Assembly: GCF_026314295.1 (NCBI RefSeq)
Contig: NZ_CP111108.1
Coordinates: forward strand, 558,001-622,000
Direction of reading: 5' to 3'
DNA length: 64,000 bases
From: Caproicibacterium sp. BJN0003
Lineage (GTDB): Bacteria > Bacillota > Clostridia > Oscillospirales > Acutalibacteraceae
In this document: in pieces, positions 43,688 to 52,576 of the stretch
Numbering within the stretch: the first letter of the stretch is position 1
Layout of the letters: each line of letters begins with the position of its first letter
The notes under the pieces: model-generated
Told to the model about the DNA's origin: nothing
Databases searched by the model: none
What the model saw: only the letters and a program-made list of their open reading frames with translations
Program-made: the position numbers and the translations under genes

Positions 43688-45091
43688 TTATTTCCAATAA
43701 TCCAAATCATCAGGATTTAGACCAACATCTGCAGCATGGAATACCGGATTTTTTCCGGCCTTTTTTTGCTTTTCATAGTCTTTACATGCTTTAACGGCGA
43801 CGTTGCTCAGCGCCACACAGGCGGGGAGATTAATCATGCACATAATTGCCATCATAATGTCGGCAAGATCCCATGCAGCTGCCATTGGCAGAGTTGCACC
43901 GATCAAAACAATAAAAGAACAGAACAGACGGAATCCAACCATGAATTTTTTGCTGGGGATTTTGCGATGAATAAAGGTAAGGCAGTTGTCTACATAGAAA
44001 AGGTTTCCTAAAAGTGTTGTAAAGGCAAAAAGTACCATTGCAACTGTAACAAAAATGGGGCCAAATCCGCCGAGAACACTCGAAACAGCCTGTTGTACAT
44101 AGGGGGCACCAGCAAGCTCTTTGGTTGGTGTAATGCCGGAACAGAGGCACATCAGAGCGGTTGCAGTGCAGAGTAAAAGTGTATCAATAAAGACGGAAAG
44201 GACCTGCACAAGTCCTTGCTTGACAGGATGAGAAACATCGGCAGCGGCTGCTGCATTTGGAGCAGAACCTACACCGGCTTCATTGGAATAAAGTCCACGT
44301 TTAATTCCGTACATCATGCAGGAACCTGCAATTCCGCCAAAGATCGATTTGAAATCAAAAGCATTTTCAAAAATCATGGCAAAAACATCAGGGATAATAT
44401 TAAGATGCGCGAAGAAGACAATTAAAGAAACTGCTACATAGAGAAGGCCCATAATTGGTACAAGCAGGCTGGTCGCTTTTACAATTCGTTTTCCGCCGCC
44501 CAGCACACACCATGCAACAAGAGCGGCAAGTACAAAGCCAATAATCCATGGAGTAGAAGTGGGATCATAGAAGCTATAGATTGCAAAAGTGGATTGCAGG
44601 TTATAAGAAGCAAGCATGTTGAATCCACCAGCGTAAGTAAGGATTAAGCAAACAGCAAAAAGAAGTGCCAAACCACGATTGTGGAGTGCTGTTTCAATGT
44701 AATAAGCAGGGCCGCCGTAGCTGTCTCCATTTTCATCACGGCGTTTGAAAATCTGAGCGAGTGTGCTTTCAATAAAAGCAGAGGCTGCACCGATCAATGC
44801 AATTACCCACATCCAGAAGGCTGCACCGGGACCGCCAAGGCAAAGCGCTGTGGAAACACCAATAATATTACCAGTACCGACTCGGGAAGCGGTAGATACC
44901 ATTAGAGCCTGAAAAGAAGAAACACTATTTTCTTTTGCAGGCTTTTCTGAGACGACCCGAATGGATTCCGCGAACATGCGAAGCTGAACAAAACGCGTTC
45001 GAAAGCTAAAAAAAAGACCTGCCGCGAGCAAGACAATAATCAATATTGGATAATAAAGAAAACTGTCCAACCCGTCCAAAATTTGCATCAT
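43688..45091 (-). CDS. AGCS-family sodium:alanine/glycine symporter
   Basis: 467 residues from ATG at 45091, seven bases after GGGAGG; 30 upstream bases in frame lack a ribosome site. About 10-11 membrane helices. Family signature SFQALMVSTASRVGTGNIIGV and GPGAAFWMWVIALIGAASAFIE, then YGGPAYYIE, are clear. It imports alanine or glycine with sodium. It is a single gene facing the lysis cassette. Confidence 0.95.
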   Translation of the reverse strand: MMQILDGLDSFLYYPILIIVLLAAGLFFSFRTRFVQLRMFAESIRVVSEKPAKENSVSSFQALMVSTASRVGTGNIIGVSTALCLGGPGAAFWMWVIALIGAASAFIESTLAQIFKRRDENGDSYGGPAYYIETALHNRGLALLFAVCLILTYAGGFNMLASYNLQSTFAIYSFYDPTSTPWIIGFVLAALVAWCVLGGGKRIVKATSLLVPIMGLLYVAVSLIVFFAHLNIIPDVFAMIFENAFDFKSIFGGIAGSCMMYGIKRGLYSNEAGVGSAPNAAAAADVSHPVKQGLVQVLSVFIDTLLLCTATALMCLCSGITPTKELAGAPYVQQAVSSVLGGFGPIFVTVAMVLFAFTTLLGNLFYVDNCLTFIHRKIPSKKFMVGFRLFCSFIVLIGATLPMAAAWDLADIMMAIMCMINLPACVALSNVAVKACKDYEKQKKAGKNPVFHAADVGLNPDDLDYWK

Positions 45092-45339
45092 AAATTTTCC
45101 TCCCTGTTTCATTATATTCATAGCTTTAAAGTGAATTTTACATTCAGCTCAAAGTTTTGAATTAATATTAGTTCTATTTTAGCAAATTTGAGAAATTCGT
45201 CAAGCTAATTTTCTTTTTAGAAAATATAGGTTCAAAATTTTGGCTGAGAAAATACAGTCCCCAAAAGAGAAAAAAATTTAAGAAAGAAAATCATCTAAGA
45301 GCATAAATCCATATAATGGCGTGATAGGGGGAATCTTAG

Positions 45340-46704
45340 ATGGCTCAATTAGGAACACTGCACATTATTTATATTGCCGCAGTGCTTTTTATTATTGCCG
45401 CTCTGCTAAAGAAAAAGGAGATCGTCCTTCCCTGTATTATTGGGATTTTTGCGATCTGCTTCGCTTATAGTCATAATTTTATTCTGGCAGTTCAAATGCT
45501 TTATCGTGCCATTGTATCATCTGCCGGGGAATTTATCGGAATTATTATTGTAATTTCGCTAATTATGTCTATGTCAAAGTCTTTGGAAATGGTGGGCGCT
45601 GACAGAATTATGATCCGCCCGCTGCAGCATATGATTCATACTAGAAAGCCAGCATTTTTTTTGGTTGGCTGTGTAATGCTGATTTTTTCTTGGTTTATCT
45701 GGCCTTCACCAGCAGTTGCGCTCATTGGAGCTTTGTTGCTTCCGGTTGCGCTTGATGCGGGACTTCCGGCAATTTGGGCTGCCGTTGCCATGAATATTTT
45801 TGGCCATGGCATTGGACTTTCCAGTGACTTCTTTATTCAGGGAGCTCCATCAATTACGGCAAAAGCTGCCGGAATTTCGGTGACGCAAGTAATGACCGCT
45901 TCCATTCCAATTTGGGCGGCTGTCAGCATTGTAACGGTTATCGTCTCTTATGTTATGTTTTTACGAGACATGAAAAAGGAACCGCAGGTTTTATCAGAAT
46001 CAAAAATAGACAATGAAAATCATCCGTCGAAATTTGCCTATGTGATTGCGGTCCTTACACCAGCTGCATTTTTATTTGATATTGTTGTAATGTTGAGATT
46101 TAAAATTGTTGGAGAAGATGCGACCGCTCTTGTTGGTGGGACGGCTCTCATTATTATGGTAATTATTATGCTCTTTAATGGAGACATTCTTTCTTCTCTG
46201 GAAAAAATCACGGATCATATCAAATATGGATTTAAATTTTCAATTTCTATTTTTGCACCGGTCATCGTGATCGCAGCACTCTTTTTTATGGGGAACGGAG
46301 AATTTGCTGCAAAGGTATTGGGAAAAGATGCACCTGGGATTTTGAGCGATATTGGAATTGCAATGACAAATGCGGTCCCAGTAGGGCGTGCACCAACAAT
46401 TCTGATTGAATCTGCCGTTGCGGCAATTACAGGATTGGATGGTTCTGGCTTCTCTGGGTTGCCTATGGTAGGTTCAATTGCGCAGACGTTTTCTGTTGCA
46501 ACGGGTGCTAATGTAGCTACATTGGCAGCTCTTGGGCAGGTTATTACCATTTGGATTGGCGGCGGAACTATCATTCCATGGGGCGTTATTCCAGTTGCGG
46601 CAATTTGCAATGTAAAACCAACAGAATTAGCACGAAAAAACCTGATCCCAGTTGTTTGCGGAATCAGCGCCGGAATTATTACTGCTTTTTGCTTGCTTTC
46701 ATAA
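45340..46704 (+). CDS. Polytopic transporter of the ion-transporter (IT) superfamily type
   Basis: 454 residues with about 12 membrane helices and paired re-entrant-like segments (PVGRAPTILIESAVAAITGL near 355-375). It resembles GntP/DcuC/citrate-type carriers in outline, but I cannot name the substrate. A loop of about 25 charged residues splits two halves (about 210-235). The start has AGGGGGAA upstream. Confidence 0.7.
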   Translation: MAQLGTLHIIYIAAVLFIIAALLKKKEIVLPCIIGIFAICFAYSHNFILAVQMLYRAIVSSAGEFIGIIIVISLIMSMSKSLEMVGADRIMIRPLQHMIHTRKPAFFLVGCVMLIFSWFIWPSPAVALIGALLLPVALDAGLPAIWAAVAMNIFGHGIGLSSDFFIQGAPSITAKAAGISVTQVMTASIPIWAAVSIVTVIVSYVMFLRDMKKEPQVLSESKIDNENHPSKFAYVIAVLTPAAFLFDIVVMLRFKIVGEDATALVGGTALIIMVIIMLFNGDILSSLEKITDHIKYGFKFSISIFAPVIVIAALFFMGNGEFAAKVLGKDAPGILSDIGIAMTNAVPVGRAPTILIESAVAAITGLDGSGFSGLPMVGSIAQTFSVATGANVATLAALGQVITIWIGGGTIIPWGVIPVAAICNVKPTELARKNLIPVVCGISAGIITAFCLLS

Positions 46705-46721
46705 TCGAATATACCACAAGT

Positions 46722-46760
46722 AAGTTCCCTGTGCAGCTTCTACCTACATCAGGGAACTTT
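46722..46760 (+). terminator. Hairpin after the transporter gene
   Basis: AAGTTCCCTG pairs with CAGGGAACTT over an 18-base loop; only three T follow. It may be a weak terminator. Confidence 0.5.
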
Positions 46761-46870
46761 CGGAACATACAAGACAAAGTAATCAGGCTTTGTCTAAAAG
46801 CTTTTTGTTGTCCGTATAATTCCCATCTCCTATCGATTTACAATGGAATTTAAACTGGGAAAAATTTCGT

Positions 46871-46899
46871 TTGCAAATTGGTTACAACGTTGTTACAAT
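46871..46899 (+). promoter_or_regulatory. Promoter with palindromic operator before the cysteine-rich ORF
   Basis: TTGCAA at 46871, 17-base spacer, TACAAT at 46894. The spacer contains the perfect palindrome ACAACGTTGT (46884-46893), directly before the -10, a typical repressor site. Confidence 0.65.
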
Positions 46900-46942
46900 T
46901 ATGTTGTTCTAGAGCAAATATATGAACAAAGGAGGCCATTAT

Positions 46943-47008
46943 ATGTGTTCTTTTTGGAGCTATGTCTGCCGTTGCTTTAATTGCTGCAGCTTTTGTAATT
47001 TTTGCTAA
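46943..47008 (+). CDS. Cysteine-rich 21-aa peptide
   Basis: ATG at 46943 is seven bases after AAAGGAGG. Seven of 21 residues are cysteine (positions 2, 9, 11, 14, 15, 18, 21), the rest aromatic or small. A promoter lies 44 bases upstream and a terminator 20 bases downstream, so it is a complete transcription unit. Metal binding or redox function would fit the composition but is inference. The +1 frame encodes a hydrophobic stretch (MSAVALIAAAFVIFAK) but lacks a placed start. Confidence 0.5.
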   Translation: MCSFWSYVCRCFNCCSFCNFC

Positions 47009-47028
47009 GTGAATTTATCCTTTACATT

Positions 47029-47057
47029 GCCACCCCAATTTTGGGGTGGTTTCTTTT
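47029..47057 (+). terminator. Terminator of the cysteine-rich ORF
   Basis: CCACCCCAA pairs with TTGGGGTGG, then TTTCTTTTGG. Confidence 0.85.
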
Positions 47058-47094
47058 GGTGTTTGTTCATTTTAAGACTTATCCTAAAAAGATG

Positions 47095-47127
47095 AACCCC
47101 GCACAAACATAGTTTTCATGCGGGGTT
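47095..47127. repeat. Copy 1 of an island-flanking hairpin repeat
   Basis: AACCCCGCA, 15-base loop, TGCGGGGTT. The same hairpin and loop, plus flanking AAAGG-AT bases, recur at 52210-52242, where it terminates the tRNA operon. It also lies downstream of the AraC gene on the minus strand. Confidence 0.8.
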
Positions 47128-47182
47128 TAAAGGATATTTAGCTGTGCCGTTTGCTCAATTTAAATCCGATTTCTGATGATGC

Positions 47183-48070
47183 TCATTTTGTATTCACTTG
47201 AACCGCCTTTAGTTCAATATAGCCTCTTGTTCCAACAGGCTCCAATTGGATACGTGGATTTTTTTCATCCCACTTATATCCGATAACCGACGGGTCATAT
47301 CTATCCATGGATTTCTGAACGGCCTCGATTGCTTCGCAATAATTCTCTTCAGCAAATGGTTCCCCCTGAAACATCAGATACTTTGCCGGAGGAAGCTCAA
47401 CAATATCAAAGCCATCCGGAATCTGACCGTCAAAATCGAGCGCGGTTTCCACACCCTGAACGTATTTTGAAGTACCGGACTTACGGTACTTTTCTGGGAG
47501 CCATAAGCACACCGGTTCCCCACAAAGGGATTTCATGCTTGTGAGGATTCCCCACACATCGCATCCTACTTCCTTACAGTAGCTCCAGTATTCCTCTGCT
47601 TTTATCCCTCTTTTGATGATGACCTTTCTTGCTGGCTTTTCAATAACCTGTACAAATATATTTTGAATGTTTTCCATAGTCATTTTCTCCTTTTTCCATA
47701 GCATCCTGAATTTTACGCCATAGGGTGTGAACAGCGGCAGCGGAATAGGAGCTTTTGCATATTCTTTCGGATTACAGCCAAACTCCCTGAGGAAGGCTCT
47801 TTGATAGCCATCGATGCTGGCAAAACCCAGATCAAAAGCAATATCGATGATTTTTATGTTTTCATCCCTGAGCCGCAGTGCAGATTTTGAAAGCTTTAAT
47901 CTTCTGATATAATCTGCAGGAGAAAAACGGACCAATTCTTTGAATATTCGCGCTGCATACCATGGCGAAAAGTGCGCTGCTTCTGCCAAGTCAGCCAGAG
48001 ATATTTTTTCAAATAAGTGAGATGCGATATAGTCCTGCATTCGTTGAACCGCTTCTATCTTTTCCGTCAC
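47183..48070 (-). CDS. AraC-family regulator with GyrI-like effector domain
   Basis: 295 residues from GTG at 48070, eight bases after GGAGG; the GTG at 48079 overlaps the ribosome site. Two helix-turn-helix units (about 20-105; KISLADLAEAAHFSPWYAAR and IIDIAFDLGFASIDGYQRAF) are followed by a GyrI-like small-molecule domain (about 135-295). Related proteins sense drugs or peptides and activate export genes. No obvious target gene is adjacent. Confidence 0.92.
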   Translation of the reverse strand: MTEKIEAVQRMQDYIASHLFEKISLADLAEAAHFSPWYAARIFKELVRFSPADYIRRLKLSKSALRLRDENIKIIDIAFDLGFASIDGYQRAFLREFGCNPKEYAKAPIPLPLFTPYGVKFRMLWKKEKMTMENIQNIFVQVIEKPARKVIIKRGIKAEEYWSYCKEVGCDVWGILTSMKSLCGEPVCLWLPEKYRKSGTSKYVQGVETALDFDGQIPDGFDIVELPPAKYLMFQGEPFAEENYCEAIEAVQKSMDRYDPSVIGYKWDEKNPRIQLEPVGTRGYIELKAVQVNTK

Positions 48071-48079
48071 TGTTTTCAC

Positions 48080-48469
48080 CTCCTGACATTGTTAGTATAA
48101 TTCAAGTCGCCATAGAATTTCTCGACTATTCTTGCTTTATTAAGATGGATGATATAAATAATTCAAATTTTTATGACTGAGCTGAAGAAATTGGACCCCA
48201 TTCCTGATAGAGTTAAAACCTAGAAATGTAAACTATTGAAAGGCTTGGCTTCTTTGAAAGACCCAATCATGATGCGACTGGTGGGCTTTTTGTGTTTTGT
48301 TGATTTCGTAAAATTCGGCACGATTTTGATGAAATAACAAAATTTTGAGGTGAATTAGATGTGAAAAAATTTCACATAAAGCCAAAAACACCATCGACTA
48401 TTCCTTTGCTGGATAATCGGTGGTGTTTCTTAATTGTAAAAAATCGAAATCAGAAATGATAGCGAGCTT
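48080..48469. other. Intergenic region with terminator hairpin
   Basis: About 390 bases. GTGAAA-AAA-TTTCAC is palindromic at 48361-48375, and a terminator for the DUF5714 gene lies at 48381-48428. Otherwise nothing recognised. Confidence 0.4.
48381..48428 (-). terminator. Terminator of the DUF5714 gene
   Basis: On the minus strand AAACACCACCGATTATCC pairs with GGAATAGTCGATGGTGTTT around AGCAAA, followed by TTGGC. Stem of about 18 bp with few mismatches. Confidence 0.8.
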
Positions 48470-49030
48470 TTATTGATGAAATGGGCATCGTTTTCCGATA
48501 CATTGCTCATTGTATGGACTAAATTCACATTTAATATTTGGCACTTCTAATGTTACATTATAATTTTCATTTATAAATTCAACGGCTGTTTTAAAACTTA
48601 AATATGCGTCTCTTTTGCAGCATCGGGGACCATTGATCTCTGCTAATTTTTCCAAAGCCTTGGAGGTGAACTTCATATGATTTCCCCATGAGCCGTCTGT
48701 TGATAGTGGGCCAGTACCGTCAATGATTGCTAAGCTGGCACCTACGGACATTACTGCACCGCATACACCCCATAGGCCACATACGGCTCCGGGCATCAGT
48801 AAACCTTGGTGCATAAGTTTTTGAAGACTTTCTTCCAAGTTTATCTTGCCGCCGGCATTATAATATGCTGTCAAAATGCATGCTCCATCCAGAACATGAT
48901 GCTCCGGTCCATGGATGCGTACGAAGTCTTTTGATGCTACTTTTTTAAAAATTTCGTAGGGGTTTGTTGATTTTGAGTCTTTACATGCTTGTATAATAAG
49001 ATTTGCTCGGTCTTCCATCGTAGAGTCCAT
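48470..49030 (-). CDS. DUF5714 domain protein
   Basis: 186 residues. The family pattern is clear: HGPEHHVLDGACILTAYYNA near the N-terminus, GAVCGLWGVCGAVMSVGASL in the middle, and a cysteine-rich tail (PRCCKRDAYL and CEFSPYNEQCIGKRCPFH). The many Cys and His suggest metal or Fe-S binding. Often found alone or beside methyltransferases; the function is unknown. The start ATG at 49030 lies after GGAGATGA, a little far. Confidence 0.82.
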   Translation of the reverse strand: MDSTMEDRANLIIQACKDSKSTNPYEIFKKVASKDFVRIHGPEHHVLDGACILTAYYNAGGKINLEESLQKLMHQGLLMPGAVCGLWGVCGAVMSVGASLAIIDGTGPLSTDGSWGNHMKFTSKALEKLAEINGPRCCKRDAYLSFKTAVEFINENYNVTLEVPNIKCEFSPYNEQCIGKRCPFHQ

Positions 49031-49212
49031 TTTCTAATCATCTCCACATCATATTTAAGCATAGGGTACAAATTTTATCGAATTTCTGCATTGCATTCAT
49101 TATACCCGTAAATCTTAGAAAATGAAACACTTGGTATGAAAAATTGTAGAAATTAAACGTGATTTTTTAGTTGAAAAATAGATTATAAATAATTTGTTTA
49201 TTCATGCCATAA

Positions 49213-50667
49213 TTACATGATGTCTTTGACTTTGTTATTCAAATCAGATATATTCTTAATATTTAAATTTTCACTTGCCAATGTTTCCAATACTTTTATA
49301 TTTCTTTTATCCTCTTCACTAAGGCAATCGTTGTCTTTTAAATAGGTAAATACAGTTAATAACATAGAATAATAGTATTCATTTCTGGGAAATTTTTGAA
49401 TACCGTCAAATAGCTTGTTTTTAGCGTGATTGATGTCACTTCTAAATTTACCGGAGGTTATATTTTCTGATTTAGCTAAGTAATAGTACGCTTTACCCAT
49501 TGAATGAAGACTATACATTTTGTTTAAGTTATTTCGCACATTTGTATCGAAACAAGCAATTGCATCATTATATTTTCGCTGTGTCAGTAAAAATTCTCCT
49601 TTTAAGTGATTGATAAAAGCTTTATTATCATCTATAACAAATGTATCGATTGCAAAATTTAACAGCTCTTCAATCTGCTTAGTTGTGTAATTATTATCAT
49701 TTTGCAAAATCGCATTGATAAGTGTCCCAACAAAATGCTCTTCAGAATCATTTCCGGAGGAAGCTTGTATGATACTTTTAATATCAGCGATTTCTTCACT
49801 ATAATTTCCTTTATAGTGAATTTGCAAAATTAGCTCTGAAATATATCTATGTCTGCCGCTTATGAAATACTCGCCTTGGATTTCTTCTTGAAATAAATTG
49901 CCTTTTGCATCTCCATTTAAAATTTTATCAACAAAATCTTCCCAAGTAAAAGAATAATAGTGCTTTTCAATAGACCTCTTTAATAAGCCCCATTGTAATT
50001 TTAATCCATACTTGAAACTTAACGAAACAATTCCATCCGCCAATTTTGCTTCATTAGACAAATTGTCATATTCAAAGCAGATTGAATCAGTGACGCTTTC
50101 AGACCGATCAATAACCTCTAGTAATATATCAATGATATTCTGACTGTTAGATATTTTTCTAGTAACAGATTCTTCGTCAAATTTTGTAGAGACGTTTAAT
50201 ATGTTGCTTGCGATCATTTTTTTAACAAGTTTTTGTGCTTCAAGAATGTCAAGGGTATCTTTGACATCTATATAATAGTTGATGGGTTCTAACCTTGTTT
50301 TATTATAATTACTGAAAACATTATCCCAATCAGAATATCTTGATGTAGCAATGAATATTGCAGGAATTTGATTATTTTGAGTATCAGAAATCATTTTAAA
50401 AAATTGCTCATAATCAACGATTACATTATCAAAAATAATTACAATGGTAGATTTAACCTTTCCGTATATATCAAACAACAATCCACTTCGATATTGTGAT
50501 TGAGTTTTAAACAGGAATGATAAGATACCGTTTTGCGTTAACTCATATGCTAACCTATAGATTAATGTAGATTTTCCAGATACTGCTGGTCCTCTTAATA
50601 ATAATTTTATAATAATTTTTTCATCTGATGTTTGGCACTCAATTCGATTATAAAATCTACCAAGGAT
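49213..50667 (-). CDS. P-loop NTPase with TPR-like repeats, out of frame with SIR2 (candidate defence effector half)
   Basis: The open frame is about 484 codons. Walker A GPAVSGKST lies at 50592-50566, Walker B TIVIIFDNV and the sensor-like FIATSRYSDW follow, and helical repeats resembling TPR fill about the last 200 residues. The P-loop comes before any ATG, GTG or TTG in this frame; the first start codon is near 50487. The frame overlaps the end of the SIR2 gene. The likely origin is one SIR2-NTPase-TPR protein split by a -1 shift at the A6 tract (50616-50621). It is AT-rich DNA. Confidence 0.72.
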   Translation of the reverse strand: MLGRFYNRIECQTSDEKIIIKLLLRGPAVSGKSTLIYRLAYELTQNGILSFLFKTQSQYRSGLLFDIYGKVKSTIVIIFDNVIVDYEQFFKMISDTQNNQIPAIFIATSRYSDWDNVFSNYNKTRLEPINYYIDVKDTLDILEAQKLVKKMIASNILNVSTKFDEESVTRKISNSQNIIDILLEVIDRSESVTDSICFEYDNLSNEAKLADGIVSLSFKYGLKLQWGLLKRSIEKHYYSFTWEDFVDKILNGDAKGNLFQEEIQGEYFISGRHRYISELILQIHYKGNYSEEIADIKSIIQASSGNDSEEHFVGTLINAILQNDNNYTTKQIEELLNFAIDTFVIDDNKAFINHLKGEFLLTQRKYNDAIACFDTNVRNNLNKMYSLHSMGKAYYYLAKSENITSGKFRSDINHAKNKLFDGIQKFPRNEYYYSMLLTVFTYLKDNDCLSEEDKRNIKVLETLASENLNIKNISDLNNKVKDIM

Positions 50668-51698
50668 TCAGTATTCAGTTTTTTTACATCTTTACCACCA
50701 AGTTTTGTTACATCAAGCTCTCGACATACATCGAAATTGTTTTTGATGATGCCCCAATTAGGATTGCCTCCTCTATAAAATGAGCGCGGATCTACTGGGT
50801 AGTTTGTAGTAGGATTATAGAATTCAAAACATTCAGTTATATAATTCATTGTCCGTGGATCGAAAGTATATAACGGTGATTCCGGAGAAAAGAGAATTTT
50901 GAGCTGTTGAAGTTTAATCCTATAATTACTTTCTGCTATGGTATACATTTCTTCAAAAAAGTCATCTGCAGTCCCTTTAATATATTTTATTTTATAAATC
51001 TCTAAATCTGTTTTTAAATCTTCTGAAATTTCAGGAAGAATAATATATTTTTCCTTTATTGATTCCCAACGAGCATTATCAGAAAAAGTTTCAAGAATGT
51101 CTGTTATGATTTTATCTGAAAAGCTATAACCAATAAAAATAAATGTATCGTTAAAGTCTTCCATAAGTCTGTTTATATATTTTTTACTGCTTTTCTTGGA
51201 AAACTTTAAATCTTCTAGTGTGATTTTTAATGGATTATCTTCTGAATAGGGGGTATTAATATCTCCGTTTATTTTGTATAGTGGAATATTTGAATCATTA
51301 ACAAATGCTTTAGGATGCAATGGGTCTTCCAAAGTATATTCGTAATATCTCTGGTTTTTATATGATTTTTCCACCAAATCATCATAATTAGTGGTATAGA
51401 TAGCTTTCCAAGGAATTAGTGAAATTTTTTCGAACTTTTTGTTTGGAGTAAGGTCCTTTAATCTGTCCCGGATGGATTGTTCTATTTCTTTTCTGAATCC
51501 TTTCTTTACAAGATTGTAAGTGAAACGCGGCAAATCAGAATTAAATTTTACACCAGTATTGCCTAACTGATTATACAAATATTTTGCTAAATCTGCCCCT
51601 AATAATCCCCCGGATTCTAAGGTGGCACCGGCGCCAAGAAATAAAATACACTTTTTGTTAAATATTCTATGTAACAAAGCTTCCGGTATATCGATCAT
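50607..51698 (-). CDS. SIR2-domain protein (N-terminal half of the split defence candidate)
   Basis: 363 residues from ATG at 51698, nine bases after GGAG; ATG at 51713 lacks spacing. SIR2 NAD-binding motifs CILFLGAGATLESGG (about 16-30), IYTTNYDDLVE (about 105) and KINGDIN, then FIFIGYSFSD, are intact. Such domains degrade NAD on phage infection in several defence systems. The frame ends TAA right after AAAAAATTATTA while the next frame continues as DEKIIIKLLLRGPAVSGKST. Confidence 0.85.
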   Translation of the reverse strand: MIDIPEALLHRIFNKKCILFLGAGATLESGGLLGADLAKYLYNQLGNTGVKFNSDLPRFTYNLVKKGFRKEIEQSIRDRLKDLTPNKKFEKISLIPWKAIYTTNYDDLVEKSYKNQRYYEYTLEDPLHPKAFVNDSNIPLYKINGDINTPYSEDNPLKITLEDLKFSKKSSKKYINRLMEDFNDTFIFIGYSFSDKIITDILETFSDNARWESIKEKYIILPEISEDLKTDLEIYKIKYIKGTADDFFEEMYTIAESNYRIKLQQLKILFSPESPLYTFDPRTMNYITECFEFYNPTTNYPVDPRSFYRGGNPNWGIIKNNFDVCRELDVTKLGGKDVKKLNTESLVDFIIELSAKHQMKKLL

Positions 51699-51713
51699 AG
51701 CAAACATCTCCAT

Positions 51714-52257
51714 CTTTTCAATTTTACTATTTTACAATATCAAGCTTCTAATTTTAACCTACGGTTGACCGAACTTCTGATTATTACTATTTATAATTAA
51801 AAATTTTTTATCACATTAATCATAGTCTTAAATTCCATAAAATGAAATACTTTACATAAATATTTGTAAAAATTTAACATAAATGTAATACTATAATTAT
51901 GTTTGCTAGCAACAAAAAATCCCTAAGCTGTCCTTGAAGGATAAGCTGGGGGATCAGTGAAATAAAAGTGATTGCTGATTACTTTAGAATGAAAATCCGG
52001 AAAGCTAAAATCGATTCAAAAAAATATATAACGATATATGGACAGTATGGGAAGGCTAGAGTATAGTCAAGCGAAGCCATGCCCTCTAATATTTTATGTG
52101 TATGTTTTACAGCTTGCTGATGCGGAAGCGAGATTAAGTAGGATTTTTTCATCATAAACGACAACGGGTGATTTAGTGGTTCTGCTTTGGGGTTGTTCAA
52201 GAAAAATGAAACCCCGCACAAACATAAAGTTCATGCGGGGTTCAAAAGGTATTCAAT
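51714..52257. other. Long AT-rich intergenic region
   Basis: No credible gene. An imperfect hairpin lies near 51921-51952 (CCCTAAGCT..AGCTGGGGG with TCCTT/AAGGA inside). The tRNA terminator repeat closes the region at 52210-52242. Confidence 0.4.
52210..52242 (-). terminator. Terminator of the tRNA operon; copy 2 of the flanking repeat
   Basis: AACCCCGCA, 15-base loop, TGCGGGGTT. On the minus strand ATTTTTC follows the stem. A near copy lies at 47095-47127. Confidence 0.85.
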
Positions 52258-52332
52258 TGGCTGGGCTGGCGGGATTCGGACCCACGCGTGACGGAGTCAA
52301 AGTCCGTTGCCTTACCGCTTGGCTACAGCCCA
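52258..52332 (-). tRNA. tRNA-Gln (UUG)
   Basis: The cloverleaf is complete: TGGGCTG/CAGCCCA acceptor, anticodon loop CTTTGAC with TTG, T-loop GTCCGAATC, and encoded CCA (52258-52260). Last gene of the four-tRNA operon. Confidence 0.97.
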
Positions 52333-52373
52333 ATATGGAAATACGAGGCCAAAAAAGACCTCGTATCAATCAA

Positions 52374-52451
52374 TGGGGTGGAAGATGGGACTCGAACCCA
52401 CGATCTCCAGAGCCACAATCTGGCGCTTTAGCCAACTAAGCTACATCCACC
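52374..52451 (-). tRNA. tRNA-His (GUG)
   Basis: Anticodon loop TTGTGGC contains GTG; the extra 5' G typical of tRNA-His is encoded at 52451 opposite the discriminator C, and CCA is encoded at 52374-52376. Confidence 0.97.
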
Positions 52452-52459
52452 ATATAAAT

Positions 52460-52487
52460 GCGCCAAAAGTAAAAAGGCTTTTGGCGC
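52460..52487. repeat. Inverted repeat copying the tRNA-Arg acceptor end
   Basis: GCGCCAAAAG and CTTTTGGCGC form a perfect 10-bp stem. The first arm equals the plus-strand bases of the tRNA-Arg 3' end at 52496-52505. It lies between the Arg and His tRNAs and may guide processing. Confidence 0.6.
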
Positions 52488-52491
52488 GTGC

Positions 52492-52568
52492 TGGCGCGCC
52501 AAAAGGGACTCGAACCCCTGGCCTACTGCTTAGAAGGCAGTTGCTCTATCCAGCTGAGCTATTGGCGC
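52492..52568 (-). tRNA. tRNA-Arg (UCU)
   Basis: Anticodon loop CTTCTAA contains TCT; acceptor GCGCCAA/TTGGCGC, T-loop GTTCGAGTC, CCA encoded at 52492-52494. Confidence 0.97.
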
Positions 52569-52576
52569 ATGTCCTT

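Noticed and set aside
46960-47014. Hydrophobic peptide MSAVALIAAAFVIFAK in the +1 frame of the cysteine-rich ORF
   Set aside because: Its only ATG has GGAG just two or three bases away, too close for initiation; kept as alternative in the feature note.
51979-52221. 80-residue minus-strand ORF near the tRNA terminator
   Set aside because: Runs through the terminator hairpin and has no ribosome site.
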